From Pseudomonadota bacterium (GTDB lineage: Bacteria > Pseudomonadota > Alphaproteobacteria > Sphingomonadales > Sphingomonadaceae): a DNA stretch of 44,837 nucleotides. A program made the position numbers and the translations under genes. Shown here in pieces: positions 16,737 to 23,177 of the stretch. Numbering within the stretch: position 1 is the stretch's first letter; each line of letters starts with the position of its first letter. The stretch is from contig JAFEEX010000001.1 in assembly GCA_018240895.1 (NCBI GenBank), positions 97,288-142,124 of the forward strand. The letters are read 5' to 3'. The notes below the pieces were generated by a model. That model ran no database searches. It had not been told where the DNA came from and saw nothing but the letters and a program-made list of their open reading frames with translations.

Positions 16737-17987
16737 TTAACCGTGCAAAATCAAATGATCAGCCACCGCTTCATAGGCTGGAAGAGAGGTGGGATCGAAG
16801 GCCGAATTGGCCGCGACCGGATGCGATCCGAATCGGGCGATCACCATCTCTGCCCCGGGATCGATATAGATCGTCTGGCCGTGGATACCGCGCGCAGAAT
16901 AGGCACCACGCTTTCCGGGCATCATCCACCACTGGCTGCGATAGGAACAATCGGGCAGCCAGGCATAGCCCGCCGGGGCAAAGGCCGCCTTGCTGCCGCC
17001 GGCACTGATCGAGGCGATGGCAGAAGCATCAATCACCCGCTCCCCGCCCGGGCGCTGCCCGCCAAGCCGCATCGCCTCGCCAAACCGGGCCATATCGCGC
17101 AGCACCGGGTTAAGCCCGCCGCCGGCAAAGGGCATCCCCGTGGTGTCGAGCAGGAAATCGGCATCCTGCTCCATCCCTAGCGGCTGCCAGATTCGCTCCG
17201 ACAGTACCTGCCCCAGCCGCTTGTTTTCGGTCCGGGCGACGATCCAGCCGAGCACTTCGGTATTGCAGGTGCGATAGGTAAACCGTTTGCCATGGGTGCC
17301 CGCCTTTCCGATCGTTGGCAGAAAGGCATAGACATCGCCCGGCCCGGCGTATCCTGGCGGTCGCGGCGTAAGGCCCAGCGCATTGCTCATCGCCCCGATC
17401 CCCGAATTGGGATCGGTATATTCCTCTGAGAAATCGAGCGCGGTGGTCATGTCCATGACCTGACGCAGCGTCGCATCGGCAAAGCCGCTGCCCGCCAGTT
17501 CGGGGATCAGTGTGACGACCGGCGCGGCCGGATCAAGCCGCCCTTCCGCCACCAGCATTTCGGCAAGGGTGCCAACGAAGCTTTTGGTCACGGAAAAGGC
17601 AATATGCGGGGTATCCCGCCGGGTGACGCCGAAATAGCGTTCGTAAACGATCGCGCCGCGGTGGAGGACCAGCACGGCATCGGTGAAGTTCACCCGGTGC
17701 GCCTGCGCCCAGGTCAGCTGCGGCCCGCCATCCAGCGGGGCAAAGCGCACATCATCCAGATCATCCCGCAGCGCCGCCGCCAGTTCCCACACCGCGCCCT
17801 GCCCGCGAGACACCCGCGCGGTGGGCAGAAATTCGCGCATATGCGAATAGGCGTAGCGGTGCATCGGGAAGCGCATATGATCGGCCCGTGCCCATTCCAG
17901 GCGTTTTTGTGGCGGAGGAGGTAGGCCCTCCATCCAGCCCATTGCCACCGGATCGGAACTGTTGGCGTCGAGAATCTGATCGGGCAT
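16737..17987 (-). CDS. beta-lactamase-fold serine hydrolase (class C/NylB-like)
   Basis: The 416-residue protein has the penicillin-binding fold. The nucleophile motif is FSVTKS (S-x-x-K), the Tyr motif is the YRTCNTEVLGW region, and the C-terminal HGQT box takes the place of KTG. This set resembles 6-aminohexanoate-dimer hydrolase and esterase-like members more than true beta-lactamases. No signal peptide is visible, so it is probably cytoplasmic. AAGGAG lies six bases before the ATG. It sits between the polyamine decarboxylases on the same strand, but the 215-base gap with an inverted repeat upstream argues for separate transcription. The natural substrate is unknown. Confidence 0.82.
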   Translation of the reverse strand: MPDQILDANSSDPVAMGWMEGLPPPPQKRLEWARADHMRFPMHRYAYSHMREFLPTARVSRGQGAVWELAAALRDDLDDVRFAPLDGGPQLTWAQAHRVNFTDAVLVLHRGAIVYERYFGVTRRDTPHIAFSVTKSFVGTLAEMLVAEGRLDPAAPVVTLIPELAGSGFADATLRQVMDMTTALDFSEEYTDPNSGIGAMSNALGLTPRPPGYAGPGDVYAFLPTIGKAGTHGKRFTYRTCNTEVLGWIVARTENKRLGQVLSERIWQPLGMEQDADFLLDTTGMPFAGGGLNPVLRDMARFGEAMRLGGQRPGGERVIDASAIASISAGGSKAAFAPAGYAWLPDCSYRSQWWMMPGKRGAYSARGIHGQTIYIDPGAEMVIARFGSHPVAANSAFDPTSLPAYEAVADHLILHG

Positions 17988-18045
17988 TGCGGGCTCCTTG
18001 TTTGTGGGGAGCTTAACCCTGCGAGGGCGTTGTGCCAGTTTTTGT

Positions 18046-18190
18046 TCGCACGAAGACACGAAGGCACGAAGATGCTGCGCCGAGCCGAAGGCTCCCCGTC
18101 ATTCATGCCTATCGCAAAGTGAGAAGGTTGAATTGGCGTGCGGCTGCGCCGCTTGGCACACCGTCTTCGTGCCTTCGTGTCTTTGTGCGA
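18046..18190. repeat. imperfect 29-bp inverted repeat without a gene
   Basis: Arms at 18046-18074 and 18162-18190 match at 27 of 29 positions when one is reversed. Each arm is built from 8-base units of the type CACGAAGR. The 87 bases between the arms contain no reading frame. The periodic arm structure resembles that of the GxxExxY element 1.2 kb away, suggesting a gene-less relative. It lies just beyond the carboxynorspermidine decarboxylase stop and could also form a large hairpin in that transcript. Confidence 0.7.
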
Positions 18191-18202
18191 TCCAAACCAG
18201 AA

Positions 18203-19402
18203 TCAACTCAACCGGCCGCGAAAATCCTCATAACCGAACCGCTTGATGCATTCGAGGCTGTCCGATTCGCTGTCCCACAGCCAGATCGATGGCAGCGGCA
18301 CCCCGTTGAAGGTGGTGGTCTTGACCATCGAATAATGCGCCTGATCAAGGAAGGCAAAGCGCTGGCCCACCTGCGGCCCTTGCGCAAAGCGATAATCGCC
18401 AATCACGTCACCGGCCAGGCATGAAGGCCCGCCCAGCCGCACCGCCCCGCCCGCCGTCTCGTCGATCTGGCCATCGACCGGCGGCAGTTCGCCCAGCATG
18501 GCGGGGCGATAGGGCGCCTCTATCACGTCAGGCATATGGCAGGTTGCGGAAACGTCGGTGATCGCCACGGGCATCCCGTTGTCACCGATGTCGAGCACGG
18601 TGCCAACCAAGATCCCCGCGTCAAGCGCCACGGCCTCGCCGGGTTCGAGGTAAACCTCAGCCTCGGTGTCGTCCTGAACGTCCTTGAGGAACTGCACCAG
18701 CTCATCACGCTGATAATCGGCGCGGGTGATGTGATGCCCGCCACCCAGGTTGAGCCATTTGAACTGGCCGAAGTACGGTTCCAGATAGTCGAAGGCAACG
18801 TCCCAGGTGCGGCGCAGCGGCTCGAAGTCCTGCTCGCACAGGGTGTGCATGTGAATGCCATCGACCAGCGCCATGTGCTCCTCGGTCAACTGGTCAATCG
18901 GAAAGCCCAGGCGTGAATGCGGCGCGCACGGATCATAGCGCGGCACTTCCCCCTCAGCGTGCAAGGGATTGATCCGCAGGCCGATGTCGAAGTTCTCACC
19001 CCGCGCCCGCGCTGCCTCGATGATCGCGCTGCACCGCATGATCTGTTGGGGCGAATTGAAGATCACATGATCCGACAGGCGCAGGATCTCGTCCAGGTCT
19101 TCGGGCTTGTAAGCCGCGCAATAGGTGGCAATCTCACCGTCATAAAACTCGCCGGCCAGCCGCGCTTCCCACAGGCCGGAGGTGCAGACCCCGTCAAGAT
19201 ATTCCCCGATGATCGGCGCCACCGACCACATAGAAAACGCCTTGAGCGCAGACAGCAGCTTGATCCCCGCCCGGTCGCGCACGTCCGCCAGAATCGAAAG
19301 ATTCCGCCGCAGCCGCGCGGCATCGACCACGAAGCTGGGGCTATCGACCCGAGAAAGATCAAAGTGGGCAAACGCGCCCGGATCGCCGGCTCTGGTTTCC
19401 AT
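18203..19402 (-). CDS. nspC: carboxynorspermidine/carboxyspermidine decarboxylase
   Basis: NspC removes the carboxyl group from carboxy(nor)spermidine to give (nor)spermidine. The 399-residue PLP enzyme has the fold-III lysine in LSALKAFSMW (Lys54), HSRLGFP, HMHTLCEQ, LNLGGGHH, YLEPGEAVA and the C-terminal GPSCLAGD loop, which together separate NspC from diaminopimelate and ornithine decarboxylases. It follows the synthase gene, with the 506-bp GxxExxY element filling the gap, so its own start codon lies three bases from the element edge. The ribosome site (TGGAC) is weak and belongs to the element arm. With putrescine from ornithine decarboxylase, the likely product is spermidine. Confidence 0.93.
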   Translation of the reverse strand: METRAGDPGAFAHFDLSRVDSPSFVVDAARLRRNLSILADVRDRAGIKLLSALKAFSMWSVAPIIGEYLDGVCTSGLWEARLAGEFYDGEIATYCAAYKPEDLDEILRLSDHVIFNSPQQIMRCSAIIEAARARGENFDIGLRINPLHAEGEVPRYDPCAPHSRLGFPIDQLTEEHMALVDGIHMHTLCEQDFEPLRRTWDVAFDYLEPYFGQFKWLNLGGGHHITRADYQRDELVQFLKDVQDDTEAEVYLEPGEAVALDAGILVGTVLDIGDNGMPVAITDVSATCHMPDVIEAPYRPAMLGELPPVDGQIDETAGGAVRLGGPSCLAGDVIGDYRFAQGPQVGQRFAFLDQAHYSMVKTTTFNGVPLPSIWLWDSESDSLECIKRFGYEDFRGRLS

Positions 19403-19404
19403 TT

Positions 19405-19910
19405 GCTAGGTCCAATTAGTTCACGCAGAGGCGCAGAGGAAGGAAGGGAGGCGCGGAGATTTACTGGGGTCGATAGTCATTGACCACCCGACGAATCCCG
19501 TCCCGCATCGTTTCGCCGGAGAAATTGAGAAGCAGCCCAACTGGCTGCTTGAGCAACCTGAGGTAAGTCAGCAGCTGTTTCGCGTGCGCCTTACCGAGTG
19601 CTTCCACTGCCTTGATTTCGATAACCAAGCGCCCATCCACTAGTATGTCGATCTTGAACGCGGGATCGTAAGATTCGCCGTCGAAGACGGCTTTGACCTG
19701 AACTTGACGCTCTACCACCAGTCCTCGCCGCCGCAATCGTCCCGCGAGGACGGATTCATAGACCGATTCAAATAACCCCGGCCCGAACTCTCTGTGAATT
19801 GCAATCGCCTCCTCAAGAACGATTGAACTCAAATCATCAATTGCGATCATTCGCTCCTCTGCGCCTCAAACTTCTTCTCTGCGCCTCTGCGTGAACCAAT
19901 CCAACCTAGC
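19405..19910. mobile_element. GxxExxY gene bounded by inverted repeats
   Basis: The two ends are inverted copies: GCTAGGT, a partly conserved seven-base stretch, then a perfect 20-bp block (19419-19438 against 19877-19896). The inner arms repeat the unit, with a second CTCCTCTGCGCCTC at 19854-19867. The arms follow an 8-base rhythm like CACGCAGA-GGCGCAGA. The single gene inside encodes a predicted PD-(D/E)XK-type protein. The element exactly fills the interval between the carboxynorspermidine synthase stop (19912) and the nspC start (19402). No transposase is present and I see no target duplication, so mobility is inferred. Confidence 0.6.
19461..19850 (-). CDS. GxxExxY family protein
   Basis: This 129-residue protein carries the name-giving motif GLFESVY (Gly25, Glu28, Tyr31). 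It also has the marks of a PD-(D/E)XK nuclease fold: Asp68 in KIDILVD, then IEIKA (Glu78, Lys80), then a QLLTY motif (Gln92, Tyr96) like that of RecB/Cas4 nucleases. No function has been established for the family that I know of. The ribosome site AGAGGAG is supplied by the repeat arm, three bases from the ATG, so the gene and its repeats appear to form one unit. It is co-directional with the polyamine genes on each side. Confidence 0.9.
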   Translation of the reverse strand: MIAIDDLSSIVLEEAIAIHREFGPGLFESVYESVLAGRLRRRGLVVERQVQVKAVFDGESYDPAFKIDILVDGRLVIEIKAVEALGKAHAKQLLTYLRLLKQPVGLLLNFSGETMRDGIRRVVNDYRPQ

Positions 19911-19911
19911 C

Positions 19912-21123
19912 CTAAAACTCCACCGGACCCGGCAGTTCCTTGACCTGCCACGGCAGCCCTTGGGTGTTCAGCATATCCATGAACGGATCGGGGTCCATCT
20001 GCTCCATGTTGAACACGCCCTGCCCCGTCCAAGCGCCGGTCAGCATCATCGCCGCGCCGATCATGGCCGGGACGCCGGTCGTGTAGCTGATCGCCTGGTT
20101 GCCGGTTTCGGCATAGGCGTCTTCGTGGTCACAGATGTTGTAGATGTAGAAGGTCTTTTCGCCGCTGCCGTCCAGCGCCTCGCCGGTGGCGATGTCGCCG
20201 ATGTTGGTCTTGCCCTTGGTGGTCGCCCCCAGCGTTTCCGGCTTGGGCAGGACGGCGGCGAGGAACTGGAGCGGCACGATTTCCTTGCCCTGATACAGCA
20301 CCGGATCGATCCGGGTCATGCCGACGTTCTGCAACACCGTCAGGTGAGTGATATAGGCGTCACCAAAAGTCATCCAGAAGCGCCCGCGCTCCAGCTCGGG
20401 CAGAAACTTCGCCAGGCTTTCCAGCTCCTCGTGGTACATCATGTACATATTTTTGGGGCCGACCGCCTCGAAATCGAAGGCGACCTTCTTCGCCATTGCC
20501 GGGGTCTCGACGAACTGGCCATTCTCCCAGTGCCGCGCCGGGGCGGTGACTTCGCGGATGTTGATTTCCGGATTGAAGTTGGTGGCGAAGGCCTGGCCGT
20601 GATCGCCGCCGTTGCAATCGAGGATGTCGAGCTGGCGGATGGTCTTCAATTTGTGTTTCTTGAGCCACATCGCGAAAACGCTGGTGACGCCGGGATCGAA
20701 ACCCGAGCCGAGCAGCGCCATCAGCCCCGCCTGCTTGAACCGATCCTGATAGGCCCATTGCCACTTGTATTCGAACTTCGCCTCGTCCTTCGGCTCGTAG
20801 TTTGCGGTGTCGAGGTAATCGACTCCGGCGGCGAGGCAGGCATCCATGATCGGCAGATCCTGATAAGGCAGCGCCAGGTTGACCACCAGTTTCGGCCCGA
20901 TCTCCTGGATCAGGCGGGTGAGCGCAGGCACTTCCTCTGCATCGATCTCGTAGGTCGAGACGGTCTGGCCGGTGCGCTGTTTCACCGAAGCGGCGATCGC
21001 GTCGCACTTGGCGCGGGTCCGGCTGGCGAGGTGAATTTCGCTGAAAATGTCAGCGTTCATCGCCATCTTGTGCACGCAGACCGAGCTGACGCCGCCCGCG
21101 CCGATCACCAGAACTTTGCTCAC
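19912..21123 (-). CDS. carboxynorspermidine/carboxyspermidine synthase (saccharopine dehydrogenase family)
   Basis: This NADPH enzyme reductively joins a diamine (putrescine or diaminopropane) to aspartate semialdehyde. The 403-residue protein begins with a Rossmann motif VLVIGAGGVSSVC, then SRTRAKCDAI, NLALPYQDL, DTANYEP, GFDPGVTSVFA and CNGGDHG, a pattern of the Lys1-like carboxynorspermidine synthases. The start is GTG 21123 with AAGGAG nine bases upstream. It is divergent from a threonine/serine dehydratase with only 47 bases between. The decarboxylase for its product is the next pathway gene downstream, beyond the GxxExxY insert. Confidence 0.93.
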   Translation of the reverse strand: MSKVLVIGAGGVSSVCVHKMAMNADIFSEIHLASRTRAKCDAIAASVKQRTGQTVSTYEIDAEEVPALTRLIQEIGPKLVVNLALPYQDLPIMDACLAAGVDYLDTANYEPKDEAKFEYKWQWAYQDRFKQAGLMALLGSGFDPGVTSVFAMWLKKHKLKTIRQLDILDCNGGDHGQAFATNFNPEINIREVTAPARHWENGQFVETPAMAKKVAFDFEAVGPKNMYMMYHEELESLAKFLPELERGRFWMTFGDAYITHLTVLQNVGMTRIDPVLYQGKEIVPLQFLAAVLPKPETLGATTKGKTNIGDIATGEALDGSGEKTFYIYNICDHEDAYAETGNQAISYTTGVPAMIGAAMMLTGAWTGQGVFNMEQMDPDPFMDMLNTQGLPWQVKELPGPVEF

Positions 21124-21170
21124 CGTTCGAATCTCCTTGCCGCAATCTGCCGCGCATATAGGTTTGTTTC

Positions 21171-22148
21171 ATGGCCAGACAACAAACGAGAAGCCCAACT
21201 CCCGAAGGAGTCGCGATTGCCGCGGCGAAGATAGCGCAATTGCTGCCGAAAACACCCCTGCTTGAGGCTGAGGTGAACGGCCTGCCGGTGTGGTTCAAGG
21301 CCGAAAGCCTGCAACCGGTTGGCGCGTTCAAGATTCGCGGTGCCTGGCACCGGCTAAGCGATCTTTCCGCCGATGAGCGGACGCGCGGCGTGGTTGGCGT
21401 TTCCAGCGGCAACCATGCCCAGGGCGTTGCCTGGGCGGCGCACAAGCTGGGGATTCCCGCCACCATTGTCATGCCGGTCGACGCCCCGCAGGTGAAGCTC
21501 GACGCAACCCGGGCGATGGGCACAAAGGTGGTGCTCTATGATCGCCCCGGCGGGGAGGACCGTGACGAAGTGGCGCAGCGACTGATCGACCAGAGCGGCG
21601 CAACGCTGGTTCATGCCTTCGCCGATCCCTGGGTGATCGAAGGGCAAGGCAGCATGGGGCTGGAGATTGCCGAACAGATGGCCGCGCGCGGGCTTGGAGG
21701 TCCGACCCGAATCGTCTGCCCCTGCGGCGGCGGTGGGCTGACCGCCGGGCTGGCCCTCGCCTGCCCCGATGCAGCGATCGTCCCGGTGGAGCCGGAAGGG
21801 TGGGACGACGTGCGCCGCAGCCTTGAGGCGGGCGAGATCGTACCCGTGCTGCCCGATGCGCCGCCCACGGCCTGCGATGCCTTGCAAACCCCCAGCACCC
21901 GCCCGATCAACTTTGCCGTGCTGCGCGCGCGGGTGCCGTTCGGCCTGATGGTAACCCCGGCGGAAATCCGCGCGGCGCAGCGCTGGGCGTTCAGCACGCT
22001 CCATCTGGTCATAGAACCGGGCGGCGCGGCGGCGCTGGCGGCGGTGCTGGCTGGCAAAGCCCCGGCCGATGGACGCACCGCAGTAATCCTGTCAGGCGGC
22101 AATACCGATGCCTCTGCTTTTGCGCAGGTGATCGCCTCTGCTGATTAG
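21171..22148 (+). CDS. threonine/serine dehydratase-type PLP enzyme
   Basis: This 325-residue fold-II PLP enzyme probably deaminates threonine or serine to the 2-oxo acid; serine racemase is the alternative. It has the PLP lysine in FKIRGAW (Lys54), the substrate loop SSGNHAQG, the phosphate-binding CGGGGLTAG and the C-terminal LSGGNTD. There is no ACT regulatory domain, so it is of the short catabolic type rather than the feedback-regulated biosynthetic IlvA. It reads away from the polyamine genes, with a weak ribosome site (TAGG). Confidence 0.87.
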   Translation: MARQQTRSPTPEGVAIAAAKIAQLLPKTPLLEAEVNGLPVWFKAESLQPVGAFKIRGAWHRLSDLSADERTRGVVGVSSGNHAQGVAWAAHKLGIPATIVMPVDAPQVKLDATRAMGTKVVLYDRPGGEDRDEVAQRLIDQSGATLVHAFADPWVIEGQGSMGLEIAEQMAARGLGGPTRIVCPCGGGGLTAGLALACPDAAIVPVEPEGWDDVRRSLEAGEIVPVLPDAPPTACDALQTPSTRPINFAVLRARVPFGLMVTPAEIRAAQRWAFSTLHLVIEPGGAAALAAVLAGKAPADGRTAVILSGGNTDASAFAQVIASAD

Positions 22149-22219
22149 TTGCATTTGACAATCGATCGCGATCGCCGCACCCTCTCCATCTCGGGTCGAA
22201 CCGAAGGGGGAGAATGATC

Positions 22220-22654
22220 ATGCAGGCTCAAATCCTGGCGCCGGGGGCGGCGCTGGTCCTGTGGTCGCTGGTCATGCTGTTATGGACCGCCGCCACACGC
22301 TTTCCGGCCTTGGCGAAGCTGGGCGTCAGCGTGAAAACTACGCCGCCGGGCGGGCGCGGCCAGAATCTGGACGGGGTGCTGCCCGACAGCGTGCAGTGGA
22401 AATCGCACAATTTCACGCACCTGATGGAACAGCCGACGATCTTCTATCCGACGCTGCTGATCCTGGCGCTCATGGGGCCAAACCCCCGCGACGTGCTGCT
22501 GGCCTGGGCCTATGTCGCGCTGCGGGTGGCCCATTCGGTCTGGCAGGCCACGGTCAACACCATCCCGGTGCGCTTCACCCTGTTCATCCTGTCAACGACC
22601 TGCCTGGTCTTTCTGGCGCTTCATGCCGCCAGATTGACGATTTTTGCCGCTTGA
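22220..22654 (+). CDS. MAPEG family membrane protein, copy 1
   Basis: The 144-residue protein has four hydrophobic segments and the family signature region VQWKSHNFTHLMEQPTIFYP, followed by AYVALRVAHS. MAPEG proteins are glutathione-linked membrane enzymes in eukaryotes; the bacterial role is unclear. Two ATGs are possible. The one at 22220 has GGGGGAG at a proper seven-base distance, whereas the one at 22214 is too close. It is followed 13 bases later by a second MAPEG gene, so the pair is probably a transcription unit. Confidence 0.87.
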   Translation: MQAQILAPGAALVLWSLVMLLWTAATRFPALAKLGVSVKTTPPGGRGQNLDGVLPDSVQWKSHNFTHLMEQPTIFYPTLLILALMGPNPRDVLLAWAYVALRVAHSVWQATVNTIPVRFTLFILSTTCLVFLALHAARLTIFAA

Positions 22655-22667
22655 GGGGAGACAATCA

Positions 22668-23111
22668 ATGATCGGAATGGAAATCCTGAAACCGCTCGCC
22701 GTGCTGGCGGGCTGGACCATGATCATGTGGATCTGGATGTATGCCACCCGCATCCCGGCGATCAACAAATTGCCCAAGCCGACCGAACCCGGCGCCGACC
22801 AGGGCTGGACCGGGGCCATGCTGGAAGCGCTGATCCCGCGTGAGATCCAGTGGAAGGCGCATAACTATAACCACCTGCACGAAGCGCCGACGGTGTTCTA
22901 TGCGGTCGCGCTGGCCCTGGCGATCATCGGTCAGGGTGACGGGATCAACGCCACAATCGCCTGGGCCTATGTCGCGCTGCGCGTGGCCCATTCGATCTTC
23001 CAGGCGACGGTCAACAAGGTGATGCCGCGCTTTGCCCTGTTCGCGCTGTCATCGCTGTGCCTGATGGCGCTGACTCTGCACCTGATCCTGGCGGTGTTCC
23101 GCGCCGGTTGA
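22668..23111 (+). CDS. MAPEG family membrane protein, copy 2
   Basis: The 147-residue paralogue of the preceding protein shares the layout, with IQWKAHNYNHLHEAPTVFY and the identical AYVALRVAHS block. Four membrane segments are expected. GAGGGGAG is seven bases before the ATG at 22668. The pair arose by tandem duplication followed by clear divergence in the N-terminal loops. They may form a heterotrimer, since MAPEG proteins are trimers, but this is only inference. Confidence 0.88.
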   Translation: MIGMEILKPLAVLAGWTMIMWIWMYATRIPAINKLPKPTEPGADQGWTGAMLEALIPREIQWKAHNYNHLHEAPTVFYAVALALAIIGQGDGINATIAWAYVALRVAHSIFQATVNKVMPRFALFALSSLCLMALTLHLILAVFRAG

Positions 23112-23125
23112 GGAAGCACGAAAGC

Positions 23126-23146
23126 CCCCTCCCCGATGGGGAGGGG
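23126..23146. terminator. strong GC hairpin between convergent genes
   Basis: CCCCTCCCC and GGGGAGGGG form a perfect 9-bp stem with a GAT loop in the gap between the second MAPEG gene and the receptor gene. No U-tract follows. It may end transcription from both sides or be a dispersed palindromic repeat. Confidence 0.45.
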
Positions 23147-23177
23147 TGATTCGAGGCTGCCTGCCGTAATCCGGTGA

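Noticed and set aside
16737-17987. True class C beta-lactamase / resistance gene
   Set aside because: No signal peptide, and HGQT in place of KTG points to an esterase or amidase-like member.
19891-21234. 447-codon plus-strand reading frame
   Set aside because: It is antisense to the carboxynorspermidine synthase, whose motifs are clear.
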